This document shows, in pieces, positions 23,703 to 32,736 of a stretch of 64,000 nucleotides of DNA (the stretch's first letter is position 1; every line of letters begins with the position of its first letter). Position numbers and translations under genes: made by a program. The stretch is from NCBI GenBank assembly GCA_945787805.1, contig CALZID010000002.1:62001-126000 (forward strand), read 5' to 3'. Below the pieces are notes generated by a model. The model was not told where the DNA came from. It saw nothing but the letters and a program-made list of their open reading frames with translations, and made no database searches. The DNA is from an uncultured Clostridia bacterium. Lineage in GTDB: Bacteria; Bacillota; Clostridia; Oscillospirales; Acutalibacteraceae.

Positions 23703-25364
23703 ATGGAAGAAATTACAAATGTTTCGAACTTTATACACGATTTCATTGACGAAGACCTTGAGAACGGTGTATATAACAAGGTGCAAACCCGTTTTCCCCC
23801 CGAGCCAAACGGATATCTTCATATCGGTCACGCAAAGGCTATCTGCATAAACTTTGCTACAAGCCAAAAATACAAGGGTGAATGTAATCTTCGTCTTGAC
23901 GACACAAACCCGCAAAAAGAAGATACCGAATATGTTGACGCAATCAAGGAAGATATTGAATGGCTTGGTTTCAAATGGAACAAATGTCTTTTTGCGTCAA
24001 GTTATTTTGACTATATCTATGAATGTGCGATAAAGCTCATTGAAAAAGGTCTGGCTTATGTTGACGACCTTTCTGCCGACGAAATCAGAGAATATCGAGG
24101 CACTCTCACAGAGCCGGGCAAAAACAGTCCTTACAGAGAGCGTTCTATCGAAGAAAACCTTGATTTGTTCAAGAGAATGACCGACGGTGAATTCCCTAAC
24201 GGCGCAAGAGTGCTCCGTGCAAAGATTGATATGGCTTCTGCCAACATCAATATGCGTGACCCTGTTATTTACAGAATTGCTCATGTGCCCCATCACCAGA
24301 CAGGCGATAAATGGTGCGTTTATCCCATGTATGACTTTGCGCACCCGCTTTCAGACGCAAAAGAAGGTGTCACTCACTCTCTTTGCTCACTTGAATTTGA
24401 AAATCACAGACCTCTCTATGACTGGTTCTTGAAAGCACTTGATATTCCCACACCGCCGAGACAAATCGAGTTTGCCCGTCTTAATCTCAACTATTGCCTT
24501 ACAAGTAAAAGAAAGTGTTTAGCGCTTGTAAACGAAGGTATTGTTGACGGTTGGAACGACCCGAGAATGGCAACTCTCAGCGGTATGAGAAGACGCGGAT
24601 ACCCTGCCGCCGCAATTCGTAATTTCTGCGAAAAAATCGGCGTATCAAAGGCATATTCGGTTGTTGACTACGGTCTTTTGGAGTCTTGCGTCCGTGACGA
24701 GCTTAACGCAAACGCACCGAGAGCAATGGCTGTTCTTCGGCCCCTGAAAGTTGTTATTGACAACTACCCCGACGACAAAAAAGAAATTCTCGATGTCGAA
24801 GTTCACCCCGAACACCCCGAAATGGGTACCCGCAAGGTTACTTTCGGCAAAACAATTTATGTTGAGCAAGAAGACTTTATGGTTGAGCCCGTTAAGAAAT
24901 ATTTCAGACTCTTCCCCGGCAACGAAGTCAGACTTAAAAGTGCATATTTCGTAAAATGTGTGGGTTACGACACCGACGAAGACGGCAATGTGACTTGTGT
25001 GCACTGTACTTATGACCCCGAAAGCCGCGGCGGCAACTCCCCCGACGGCAGAAAAGTTAAGGGTACGCTTCACTGGGTCAGCGAAGATGACAGCTTCAAG
25101 GCGGAGGTTCGTCTTTATGACAGACTTTTCAACAAAGAAAATCCGTCTGACGAGAGCACGGGCTCTTTCAAGGATAATCTTAATCCCGAGTCACTTGTTG
25201 TTCTCAACGATTGTCTTATCGAGGGCGGACTTCGTGACGGTCTTAAAGCGGGAGACACCTTCCAATTTATGCGCCAAGGTTATTTCTGCGTAGACACAAC
25301 TTCAACAGAAGACCATGTTGTGTTCAACAGAACAGTTCAGCTTAACTCATCTTGGGGAAAGTAG
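23703..25364 (+). CDS. glnS: Glutaminyl-tRNA synthetase
   Basis: 553 residues. Diagnostic GlnRS motif [21 protein letters not shown] at ~31-51, [18 protein letters not shown], and KMSKS-type [11 protein letters not shown] at ~267. The beta-barrel anticodon-binding domains ([10 protein letters not shown]…, GTLHWVS) occupy the C-terminal half. GlnRS is patchily distributed in Firmicutes and was probably acquired horizontally from proteobacteria in the lineage's past. Its tight pairing with gltX (3-base gap) suggests joint expression. The stop is followed 10 bases later by a membrane protein gene. Confidence 0.97.
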   Translation: MEEITNVSNFIHDFIDEDLENGVYNKVQTRFPPEPNGYLHIGHAKAICINFATSQKYKGECNLRLDDTNPQKEDTEYVDAIKEDIEWLGFKWNKCLFASSYFDYIYECAIKLIEKGLAYVDDLSADEIREYRGTLTEPGKNSPYRERSIEENLDLFKRMTDGEFPNGARVLRAKIDMASANINMRDPVIYRIAHVPHHQTGDKWCVYPMYDFAHPLSDAKEGVTHSLCSLEFENHRPLYDWFLKALDIPTPPRQIEFARLNLNYCLTSKRKCLALVNEGIVDGWNDPRMATLSGMRRRGYPAAAIRNFCEKIGVSKAYSVVDYGLLESCVRDELNANAPRAMAVLRPLKVVIDNYPDDKKEILDVEVHPEHPEMGTRKVTFGKTIYVEQEDFMVEPVKKYFRLFPGNEVRLKSAYFVKCVGYDTDEDGNVTCVHCTYDPESRGGNSPDGRKVKGTLHWVSEDDSFKAEVRLYDRLFNKENPSDESTGSFKDNLNPESLVVLNDCLIEGGLRDGLKAGDTFQFMRQGYFCVDTTSTEDHVVFNRTVQLNSSWGK

Positions 25365-25373
25365 GTAATTAAA

Positions 25374-26075
25374 ATGAGTAAAACAAAAACGCTTAAAAAG
25401 AAAACAACGGCTTTTGATATAGTTTACAGAGTGGTTACTGCAATTGCTTGCATTGCAATTTATCCGGTATTCTATTTTGCCGATTTAATTCATATCTTAA
25501 TTGCTCACACCGATATTTCGGACTTAATCAACAAATTCACCGAGAGCAACACACTTCATGCCACAGAAGAATCCGTTTCACTTGCAAAACTCGGGGAATT
25601 GATTGACACTTTTTCGGGTTTTGTAGACGGTGATTTTAGTTTTAAGACGAGTATTCTTCAAAACGAGCTTTACAGGCCTCTTGTAGTGGCGGCTGTATTC
25701 ATTATTATCGCTCTTGTTTTGGGACTTGTTATTCTTGGCTTTGCTGTTTTTTCAAACAATATCAAAGCTGTCATCGGTCTTTCGGGAGCAGGATTTTTGA
25801 GCACAATCGCAGCATATATTTCGTTCGGCTTCTTTGCAAATCCCCTTATGGCAGGCGAAATTACTCTTTCGCAGCTTTTCGGTATTGAGGGAATAATCGT
25901 TTCTGCTATTGTTAAATATTTAGGCGAAGTTGTCGCATTTAATCTTGACGGGGCATTCTGGAGCTTAATGTTCATAATGCTGGGTATCTGTGTTTGGTCA
26001 GTATCGGTTCTCATTGTCAACAAAAGCGACGAAAAAGAACAGGCTATGAAAAAAGCAGAAAAGCAAAAACAATAA
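25374..26075 (+). CDS. Four-TM membrane protein of unknown function
   Basis: 233 residues. N-terminal basic segment (KTKTLKKKTTAFD), then hydrophobic stretches at ~21-43, ~105-130, ~137-160 and ~190-215. A soluble, presumably extracytoplasmic loop of ~60 residues (HTDISDLINKFTESNTLHATEESVSLAKLGELIDTFSG) lies between the first two. The C-terminus is Lys/Glu rich (KSDEKEQAMKKAEKQKQ). I recognise no domain. It is the last gene of the GDPD-gltX-glnS run and ends at a strong terminator, with a plausible GTAGGT site upstream of the ATG. Confidence 0.8.
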   Translation: MSKTKTLKKKTTAFDIVYRVVTAIACIAIYPVFYFADLIHILIAHTDISDLINKFTESNTLHATEESVSLAKLGELIDTFSGFVDGDFSFKTSILQNELYRPLVVAAVFIIIALVLGLVILGFAVFSNNIKAVIGLSGAGFLSTIAAYISFGFFANPLMAGEITLSQLFGIEGIIVSAIVKYLGEVVAFNLDGAFWSLMFIMLGICVWSVSVLIVNKSDEKEQAMKKAEKQKQ

Positions 26076-26085
26076 CAATAAAGCA

Positions 26086-26130
26086 AAAAACAAGGCTCGG
26101 TTCAATGTGAAAACCGAGCCTTGTTTTTTT
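26086..26130. terminator. Bidirectional terminator
   Basis: CAAGGCTCGGTT and AACCGAGCCTTG arms with A-rich and T-rich flanks on either side. Lies between convergent genes; prfB ends 3 bases beyond. Confidence 0.93.
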
Positions 26131-26132
26131 GT

Positions 26133-27254
26133 TTATGAGTTTTCTAAATTCTTCTGTGACTGCATCTTAAGATATGCATTGATAAATCCGTCAAGGTCAC
26201 CGTCCATAACAGCGTTTATATTTCCGTTTTCAAAAGATGTTCTGTGGTCTTTTGCCAATGTGTACGGCATAAACACATAAGAACGGATTTGACTGCCCCA
26301 TGCGATTTCTTTGTGGTCGCCCTTAATATCTTCAATCTTTGCAAGATGTTCACGCTCTTTAATCTCAATAAGCTTTGATTTGAGCATTGTCATTGCAACC
26401 TCACGGTTCTGGTGTTGGCTTCTTTCAACCTGGCAGGAAACCACAATACCAGTCGGCTTATGTGTCAGACGAACCGCAGATGATGTTTTATTAACCTTTT
26501 GTCCGCCCGCACCGCTTGCACGGTAAACCGCCATTTCAATATCGTCCGGGTTAATATCAACATTTGTATCTTCGTCGATTTCAGGCATTACTTCAAGAGA
26601 AGCGAATGATGTGTGTCTTCTTCCCGATGCGTCAAAAGGTGACACACGCACAAGTCGGTGAATACCCGCTTCACTCTTCATAAATCCGTAAGCATTCTCG
26701 CCTTCAATAAGAATTGATGCTGATTTGAGCCCCGCTTCGTCCCCGTCGAGATAGTCGAGAGTTGAGACCTTATATCCGTGGCGCTCGCCCCAACGGTTAT
26801 ACATTCTGAAAAGCATCTCTGCCCAGTCTTGCGCTTCTGTTCCGCCGGCACCTGCATGGAATGTGAGAATTGCGTTTTTTGAATCATATTCACCTGTGAG
26901 AAGTGTTGCAAGAGTTTGACTGTCAAGCTCTTTCTCAAAGTTTTCAACGCTTTCTGTACATTCTTCCACTAAACTTTCGTCTTCTTCTTCGTCTGCAAGC
27001 TCAATCATCACAAGAGCATCTTCATAATCCGCCTTTAATTTTTCATAAGAAGCAACTCTGTTTTTCAATGCGCTTGTTCTTTGCAAAACCTTTTGAGAGT
27101 TTTGAATGTCATCCCAAAATCCGTCTTGTGCCGCCTGTTCTTCAAGATTTGCAATTTCGTTTTTCATTTTTTCAAGGCCCAACGCCTCGGCTAAATTTTC
27201 AAGCTCTTCACTGTGAGAGCTCAATCTCAATTTCAATTCTTCATATTGAAGCAT
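26133..27254 (-). CDS. prfB: Peptide chain release factor 2
   Basis: 373 residues. RF2-specific codon-recognition tripeptide SPF in [18 protein letters not shown], and the catalytic GGQ in [20 protein letters not shown] (peptidyl-tRNA hydrolysis at UAA/UGA). The N-terminal helical domain begins [14 protein letters not shown] and is encoded continuously. There is no in-frame UGA or slippery CUU UGA, so the usual programmed +1 frameshift is absent. ATG 27254 has GAGGATG 7-8 bases upstream. Monocistronic, converging with the upstream run. Confidence 0.96.
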   Translation of the reverse strand: MLQYEELKLRLSSHSEELENLAEALGLEKMKNEIANLEEQAAQDGFWDDIQNSQKVLQRTSALKNRVASYEKLKADYEDALVMIELADEEEDESLVEECTESVENFEKELDSQTLATLLTGEYDSKNAILTFHAGAGGTEAQDWAEMLFRMYNRWGERHGYKVSTLDYLDGDEAGLKSASILIEGENAYGFMKSEAGIHRLVRVSPFDASGRRHTSFASLEVMPEIDEDTNVDINPDDIEMAVYRASGAGGQKVNKTSSAVRLTHKPTGIVVSCQVERSQHQNREVAMTMLKSKLIEIKEREHLAKIEDIKGDHKEIAWGSQIRSYVFMPYTLAKDHRTSFENGNINAVMDGDLDGFINAYLKMQSQKNLENS

Positions 27255-27409
27255 AATTTCATCCTCACTTAGGTTTTTGAATAAATTATTATTTATTATG
27301 TGTCACTTGTCCGTAACAAAAACATAAAATGATATTAAGATTACCGTTTAAATAAAGACAAAAGTAAGCACTGCTTTTTAATAGCTTTTGTTTTTAACGG
27401 ATTGATATA

Positions 27410-28210
27410 TTATTCTGAGGTTGCTTCTGTTTCAGACGCAGAATCAGCCTCGGTTGATGTTTCACTTGCAACAGCCTCTGCCTGACCTAAAAGGTCAAGG
27501 TTTTGTGTTGTTGTTTCGGCGGACGCTTCTGTTGTGGCGGTTTCAGGAGTCGATGTGTTCTGAATTGCGGAGATATAATAAGCACCGTCTTTTTCACGGA
27601 GTGTAATTTTGAGATGTTTATCAGGAACAGGCGCTTTCATTTCACCGTTTTCGCCCTGTTCCCATGCGTCACCCGCAAGGCAGGCAACTGTTAAAACTAT
27701 TGAATTGGGCAAAACTGTCTTATCAATGACATCCGGTGTGTAAAGTGGTGTAACGCCGGTAAGCGGTACTGTATAAGTTTCTTTTGCCGAATCATAGACA
27801 AATGCCATACCATAGCCTTCAATAGTCGAATGGACAGGGGTTACTTCTGTCCCGAAAAGCTTCACAAATTGAGCTTCGACATCTTCTTTTGGAATTAAAA
27901 TTCCGTCACCCGTTGCTTCATAAGTATCGGGTGAAATATCGCTTTTTAGCAATGACCAGATTGAAATCTCAATAAGCTGACTCATATCGGCTTTTGTAAT
28001 ATCGTCAAAAGTATCGGGAGAAATAAGCACAACGGGAGTGAGCATTTTTTCATATTCTTCATAGCCCTTGCTTTTCTCTATGGCTGCGTCAACGCCTTTT
28101 ATACCTGAAACAACTATCGTTACAAGACCGATTGCCGCAAGAAGCGTAACTATCATACCTATGGGAAATGCTAACTTATGAGAGCCTCTGAGCTTTCTTT
28201 TTTTTGCCAT
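27410..28210 (-). CDS. Single-TM extracytoplasmic protein of unknown function
   Basis: 266 residues. Basic N-terminus (MAKKRKLRGSHK), one TM helix at ~15-37, then a ~180-residue outside domain containing EKMLTPVVLISPDTFDDITKADMSQLIEISIWSLL and PLTGVTPLYTPDV. It ends with a disordered Ser/Thr/Glu/Ala tail of ~45 residues (ASETSTEADSASETEATSE). No family recognised. It directly follows proA (13-base gap) with GAGAGGTG before the ATG, so it is probably in the proBA transcript, but nothing indicates a role in proline synthesis. A 7-bp dyad near 27360-27392 may be its terminator. Confidence 0.8.
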   Translation of the reverse strand: MAKKRKLRGSHKLAFPIGMIVTLLAAIGLVTIVVSGIKGVDAAIEKSKGYEEYEKMLTPVVLISPDTFDDITKADMSQLIEISIWSLLKSDISPDTYEATGDGILIPKEDVEAQFVKLFGTEVTPVHSTIEGYGMAFVYDSAKETYTVPLTGVTPLYTPDVIDKTVLPNSIVLTVACLAGDAWEQGENGEMKAPVPDKHLKITLREKDGAYYISAIQNTSTPETATTEASAETTTQNLDLLGQAEAVASETSTEADSASETEATSE

Positions 28211-28223
28211 TTATGACACCTCT

Positions 28224-29462
28224 CTATCTGATTTGACCGTTGCCGTAAATCTTATATTTAAACGAATTTAACTGGGGAAGCCCCAAGGGTCCCCTTGCGT
28301 GAAGCTTTTGAGTAGAAATGCCGATTTCTGCGCCGAAACCGAATTCGCCGCCGTCGGTAAACCTTGTGCTTGCATTGTGATAAACCGCTGACGAATCAAC
28401 GCTGTTCAAGAATTTTTCAGCATTTTCCATGTTGTTTGTAATAATGCTTTCGCTGTGTCCCGACGAGTATTTTCTGATATGCTCTATTGCTTCATCTAAT
28501 GAAGAAACAATTTTAACCGACATTTTATAGTCAAGATATTCACGGTAATAATCGTCTTCTGTTGCTTTTTCAATATCGGGGCATATTTCTCTCGCAATAT
28601 CGTCGCCGTAAAGAATTACATTTTTCTCATCAAGCCTTGCCTTAATTGCAATAAGTGCAAATTCTGCAATATCTTTGTGAATGAGCAAACTTTCGGCAGT
28701 ATTGCAAACCGAAATTCTCTGTGTTTTTGCATTGAAAATTATTTCTGTTGCCATATCAATATCCGCTTCGCTGTCAACATAAATATGGCAGTTACCCACA
28801 CCTGTTTCAATAACAGGCACAGTTGAATTTTCGACAACTGCATTTATAAGCGATGCGCTTCCCCGGGGTATCAACACATCTACATATTTGTTCATTTTCA
28901 TAAGAGCCGTTGCGCTGTCTCTTGATGTGTCACGGACAAGCTCGATAATATCTGGGTTAAAGCCGATGCTGTCGATTGCCTTGCGCATTGAATCCATTAT
29001 TGCAGAATTTGAGTTAAATGCTTCTTTTCCGCCGCGAAGAATTGCGGTGTTACCTGCTTTAACCGAAAGTGCCGCCGCATCGCTTGTCACATTCGGACGG
29101 GCTTCATAGATAATACCCACAACGCCCAAGGGTACGCTGACTCTTTGAATTTTAAGACCATTCGGTCTCTCATTTTCCCAAAGAATTCTGCCGACAGGGT
29201 CAGGGAGTGCAATAACATCTTCTATTCCCCTTGCCATACTCTCAATTCTGTCTTCATTTAGCATAAGTCTGTCAATTAAAGACTCCGACATATTGTTCTT
29301 TTTGCCGTTTTCAATATCAAGGGCGTTTGCCTCTAATATCTTTCGGCAATTTTCACGAAGTGAGTCTGCCATAGCCTTTAATATTCTGTTTTTATCTTCT
29401 GTTGATGTTACCGCCAATTTTGCGGCCGCATCTTTTGCTCTTTTGCCGATTTCTGTGAGCAT
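28224..29462 (-). CDS. proA: Gamma-glutamyl phosphate reductase
   Basis: 412 residues. NADPH-dependent reduction of gamma-glutamyl phosphate to glutamate semialdehyde, the second step of proline synthesis. Aldehyde-dehydrogenase fold: PLGVVGIIYEARPNVTSDAAALSVKAGN, cofactor region LRGGKEAFNSN, catalytic Cys in QRISVCNTAESLL, and the family-typical HNASTRFTDGGEFGFGAEIGISTQKLHARGP close to the C-terminus. AAGGGG precedes ATG 29462. Two bases separate it from proB. Confidence 0.97.
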   Translation of the reverse strand: MLTEIGKRAKDAAAKLAVTSTEDKNRILKAMADSLRENCRKILEANALDIENGKKNNMSESLIDRLMLNEDRIESMARGIEDVIALPDPVGRILWENERPNGLKIQRVSVPLGVVGIIYEARPNVTSDAAALSVKAGNTAILRGGKEAFNSNSAIMDSMRKAIDSIGFNPDIIELVRDTSRDSATALMKMNKYVDVLIPRGSASLINAVVENSTVPVIETGVGNCHIYVDSEADIDMATEIIFNAKTQRISVCNTAESLLIHKDIAEFALIAIKARLDEKNVILYGDDIAREICPDIEKATEDDYYREYLDYKMSVKIVSSLDEAIEHIRKYSSGHSESIITNNMENAEKFLNSVDSSAVYHNASTRFTDGGEFGFGAEIGISTQKLHARGPLGLPQLNSFKYKIYGNGQIR

Positions 29463-29464
29463 AA

Positions 29465-30250
29465 TTATTTCCCCTTAAAGAATGTACCGACTTGTTTTCC
29501 GTCAAGCGCTTTATATATTTCCGTGGGATTTTCACCGTTCATAACGATTGTGTCGATTCCCGCATTCATTGTGATTTCCGCCGCATGAAGCTTTGTCACC
29601 ATTCCGCCCGTGCCCAATGTTGAGCCCTTGCCCCCTGCGATTTTATATAAATCTTCGTCAATTTCAGTTACAAGAGAAATAAGCTTTGCATCTTCATTAT
29701 CATTCGGATTTGCATCGTAAAGTCCGTCAATATCCGTGAGAATAATAAGTGCGTCCGCATCAACTAATTTTGCGACAATGGCAGAGAGCGAATCGTTATC
29801 GCCATATACAATTTCTTCAACTGCCACGCTGTCGTTTTCATTGATAACGGGAATTGCCCCGAATTCAAAAAGCTTATTAAATGTGTTTATGAGATTCTGT
29901 CTTCTCTCGTCATTTTCAACATCACTCTTAGTTATGAGCAGCTGCCCCACCGTGTGACCGTATTCACCGAAAAGCTTATCATACATAAACATAAGCTCGC
30001 ACTGACCGATAGTAGCCGCCGCCTGCTTGCCCGCCGTGTCAGAGGGCTTTTCTTTAAGTCCTAATTTGCCGACGCCGACACCGATTGCACCGCTTGTTAC
30101 GAGCGCCACTTCAACACCCGAATTTACAATGTCTGAAAGCACCGATACCAGCTTGTGCATTCTTCTGATATTTGTCTTGCCAGTACTGTATGTAAGGGTT
30201 GATGTGCCCACTTTTACAACTATTCTTTTTACATCCTTTAAAACAGCCAT
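29465..30250 (-). CDS. proB: Glutamate 5-kinase, short form without PUA domain
   Basis: 261 residues: amino-acid kinase fold only. KVGTSTLT near the start, VTSGAIGVGVGKLGL, INENDSVAVEEI, and FGDND-type YGDNDSLSAIVAKLVDADALIILTDIDGLY with the GTGGMVTKLHAAEIT ATP-site motif. The enzyme phosphorylates glutamate at the start of proline synthesis. Many bacterial ProB proteins (~370) carry a C-terminal PUA domain that is missing here, as in several Clostridia; feedback inhibition resides in the kinase domain. AGAAGG precedes the ATG. First gene of proB-proA-27410 unit. Confidence 0.96.
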   Translation of the reverse strand: MAVLKDVKRIVVKVGTSTLTYSTGKTNIRRMHKLVSVLSDIVNSGVEVALVTSGAIGVGVGKLGLKEKPSDTAGKQAAATIGQCELMFMYDKLFGEYGHTVGQLLITKSDVENDERRQNLINTFNKLFEFGAIPVINENDSVAVEEIVYGDNDSLSAIVAKLVDADALIILTDIDGLYDANPNDNEDAKLISLVTEIDEDLYKIAGGKGSTLGTGGMVTKLHAAEITMNAGIDTIVMNGENPTEIYKALDGKQVGTFFKGK

Positions 30251-30287
30251 TATTCTGCCTTCTCGCTTATAAAAGTTTAATCATAAT

Positions 30288-30316
30288 ATTTTAACATATT
30301 ATTTTATATTTAACAA
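30288..30316 (-). promoter_or_regulatory. Promoter of proBA
   Basis: On the minus strand: TTGTTA, 17-base spacer, TAAAAT (complement of 30311-30316 and 30288-30293). Divergent from the aminotransferase promoter. Confidence 0.75.
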
Positions 30317-30345
30317 CTGCATTTTATAATAAATATGCTTATATG

Positions 30346-30374
30346 TTGAAAAAGCCGCATTATTGTGATAAAAT
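30346..30374 (+). promoter_or_regulatory. Promoter of the aminotransferase-rsmA-cca operon
   Basis: TTGAAA (30346-30351), 17-base spacer, TAAAAT (30369-30374). Confidence 0.8.
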
Positions 30375-30408
30375 GTTTTTGTATATTATTTTTAATCAGG
30401 TGATAAAA

Positions 30409-31596
30409 ATGGATTATTATTTTTCAAAAAGAATTTCGGGACTTCAACCGTCTGCAATCCGTGAAATATTAAAAGCCACGCAGGACCCTGCAATTATTCC
30501 TTTTGCGGCAGGAAATCCCGATGCGGCGGCATTCCCGATAGAAGAAGTTCAAAAAATTTCAGCAGAAATTTTCTCAAACGAGCCTGTTACCGCATTGCAA
30601 TACGGCGTTACAGAGGGTTACACTCCCCTTCGCAACCGTTTGGTGAAATTTATAAAAGACAAATATAATATCGGCAAAGATTTTGACTCTCTCATCATCA
30701 CATCGGGCGCTCAACAGGTTATGGATTTAGCCACAAAGGCACTTTGCGACTTCGGTGACACCGTTATTTGCGAATGTCCGTCCTTTATCGGCTCGCTTAA
30801 CTGTTTCCGTTCATACGGCTGCAAGCTTGCGGGTGTTAATGTTGAAGCAGACGGAATGAACATAGACGAACTTGAAAACGCTATTAAAAATGCAAAAAAT
30901 CCGAGATTTATTTATACAATTCCGAATTTTCAAAACCCGTCAGGCGCAACAATGAGCCTTGAAAAGAGAAAAGCGGTTTATGCCCTTGCTAAAAAGTACG
31001 GACTTTTAATCGTTGAAGACAACCCCTACGGCGACTTGAGAGTTTCGGGTGAAGATGTTCCGTCAATCAAGAGTATGGACGAAGACGGAATTGTTATTTA
31101 TGCAGGCTCATTCTCAAAACTTTTGGCACCGGGTATTCGTGTGGGCTATATCTGCGCTCCCGCCCCCATCATTGCAAAAATGACTGTTGGCAAGCAAGCG
31201 GCGGATGTTCACACACCTGTTTTTTCACAGATGCTTGTTGATAAATGGATGGACCGATATGATGTTGACGCTCATATTGAAAAAATCCGCAAAATTTACG
31301 GCAGAAAGTTAAACCTTATGTGCGACCTTATTGATACCGAGCTCGGTGATTTCGTAAAATATATTCGTCCCGAAGGCGGACTTTTCGTATGGTGCGAATT
31401 GCCTAAAAATGTTGATATGCTTGAATTTGTGAAAGAATGTATCAGCGAAAAGGTTGCGGTTGTTCCAGGCACTGCATTTATGATTAACGACGAAGAAACA
31501 AATTGTTTCAGAATGAATTTCTCAACACCGTCCGACGAGAAAATCGTTGAAGGTATGAAAGCGCTCAGTCGTGTAAAGGCTAAATATACAAAATAA
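30409..31596 (+). CDS. PLP-dependent aminotransferase, class I/II (LysN/MocR-catalytic type)
   Basis: 395 residues from ATG 30409 (AGGTGATAAAA upstream; the longer frame contains the promoter). Fold-type I features: PFAAGNPDAAAFP at the start, LQYGVTEGYTPLRNRL, ITSGAQQVMDLATKAL, IYTIPNFQNPSGATMSLEKR, the PLP-binding lysine in YAGSFSKLLAPGIRVGYI, and RMNFSTPSDEKI at the C-terminus. This subfamily contains 2-aminoadipate and broad aromatic/branched-chain aminotransferases, and also the catalytic half of MocR regulators, but no DNA-binding domain is present. Substrate unassigned. First gene of an operon with rsmA, a TSCPD protein and cca. Confidence 0.9.
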   Translation: MDYYFSKRISGLQPSAIREILKATQDPAIIPFAAGNPDAAAFPIEEVQKISAEIFSNEPVTALQYGVTEGYTPLRNRLVKFIKDKYNIGKDFDSLIITSGAQQVMDLATKALCDFGDTVICECPSFIGSLNCFRSYGCKLAGVNVEADGMNIDELENAIKNAKNPRFIYTIPNFQNPSGATMSLEKRKAVYALAKKYGLLIVEDNPYGDLRVSGEDVPSIKSMDEDGIVIYAGSFSKLLAPGIRVGYICAPAPIIAKMTVGKQAADVHTPVFSQMLVDKWMDRYDVDAHIEKIRKIYGRKLNLMCDLIDTELGDFVKYIRPEGGLFVWCELPKNVDMLEFVKECISEKVAVVPGTAFMINDEETNCFRMNFSTPSDEKIVEGMKALSRVKAKYTK

Positions 31597-31606
31597 GGAT
31601 TATTAA

Positions 31607-32488
31607 ATGGAAAAGAAAAACTACACACTCACCGATATTTCAACAATTAAAAAGGTTATGGGAGAAAACGGAGTCACCTTTTCAAAAGGATTGGGGCAGA
31701 ATTTTCTTGTAAACCCAACGGTTTGTCCGAGAATGGCAGACGCCGTCCGTGAAAGCACGGATGGTAAAATCGGCGTGCTTGAAATCGGTGCGGGTGTCGG
31801 AGTGCTCACAAAAGAGCTCTTGGAAAGATGCGAAAAGGTTGTTTGCGTTGAACTTGATACCCGGCTTTTTCCCGTCCTTGACGATACTTTGGCAGGGTAT
31901 GACAACTTAACGCTTATAAATGCCGACATTTTAAAGGTTGACCTTGAAAGCATTATAAAAGAGCATTTTGACGGTATGGAAATTTTTGTTTGTGCAAACC
32001 TGCCTTATTATATTACTTCTCCCGTTATTATGCGGCTTTTAGAAGAAAAATTGCCTTTTAGAAAGATTATTGTTATGGTGCAAAAAGAGGCGGGAGACAG
32101 ACTTTGCGCAAAGGTTGGCACAAGAGAAAGCGGCGCTGTTACTGTTGCGGTAAACTATTATGCAAGGGCACGAAAGCTTTTCGATGTTTCCCGTGGGTCG
32201 TTTATGCCCAGCCCCAATGTTGACAGTTGTGTAATCGAGCTTGACCTTACACAAAAGGGCGATTACAATATTCAGGACGAAAAGCTATTCTTTAAGATGA
32301 TAAAATCAGCCTTTGCTCAACGAAGAAAAACTATTCTCAACTCAATTTCAAGCGGAATGGGAATTGATAAAGCAAAACTTTCGACAGCCATTGAAAACGC
32401 AGGACTTTCCCCTGCCGCAAGAGCAGAAGCGCTTACAATGGAGCAGCTGACAGACTTATCCGATAAAATTTACGAGGTGATAAAATGA
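31607..32488 (+). CDS. rsmA: 16S rRNA dimethyladenosine transferase
   Basis: 293 residues. SAM-dependent methyltransferase that dimethylates two adjacent adenosines at the 3' end of 16S rRNA (KsgA). GLGQNFLVNPTVCPRMADAV, SAM motif I VLEIGAGVGVLTKELL at ~61-76, acidic CVELDTRLFPVL, NADIL, catalytic NLPYYITSPVIMRLL at ~130-144, and AFAQRRKTILNSIS. Ends with a typical HhH-like C-terminal domain. ATG is preceded by AAGGATTATTAA. Its stop overlaps the next gene by four bases (ATGA). Confidence 0.97.
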   Translation: MEKKNYTLTDISTIKKVMGENGVTFSKGLGQNFLVNPTVCPRMADAVRESTDGKIGVLEIGAGVGVLTKELLERCEKVVCVELDTRLFPVLDDTLAGYDNLTLINADILKVDLESIIKEHFDGMEIFVCANLPYYITSPVIMRLLEEKLPFRKIIVMVQKEAGDRLCAKVGTRESGAVTVAVNYYARARKLFDVSRGSFMPSPNVDSCVIELDLTQKGDYNIQDEKLFFKMIKSAFAQRRKTILNSISSGMGIDKAKLSTAIENAGLSPAARAEALTMEQLTDLSDKIYEVIK

Positions 32489-32736
32489 CATATAGGTTTA
32501 GAACAAAGGGCGTTTGTTCAGGTCAAATTGACATTGAACTTGAAGACGGAATAATTAAAGATGTTGTTTTTTACGGCGGATGCAACGGTAATCTAAAAGG
32601 CATTTCTGCTCTTGTTAAAGGCAAAAAAGCCGAAGAGGTTATCCCCCTTATAAAAGGAATAAAATGCGGCTTTAAAAGCACATCCTGTCCCGACCAGTTA
32701 GCAATTGCACTCACAGAGGCTCTTGATAATGAATAA
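32485..32736 (+). CDS. TSCPD-domain protein
   Basis: 83 residues: a free-standing TSCPD domain, named for the motif seen here as STSCPDQLAIAL. Other conserved elements are CSGQIDIELEDGIIKDVVFYGGCNGNLKGI with conserved cysteines. In larger proteins this domain ends class II (B12) ribonucleotide reductases, where it binds zinc; the free form (TIGR03905-like) has no proven function. The ATG overlaps the rsmA stop (ATGA) and its own end overlaps the cca start, so all three are translationally coupled. Confidence 0.92.
   Translation: MTYRFRTKGVCSGQIDIELEDGIIKDVVFYGGCNGNLKGISALVKGKKAEEVIPLIKGIKCGFKSTSCPDQLAIALTEALDNE

Noticed and set aside
26133-27254. Programmed frameshift in prfB
   Set aside because: The N-terminal coding sequence is continuous with no in-frame UGA or CUU-UGA slippery site.
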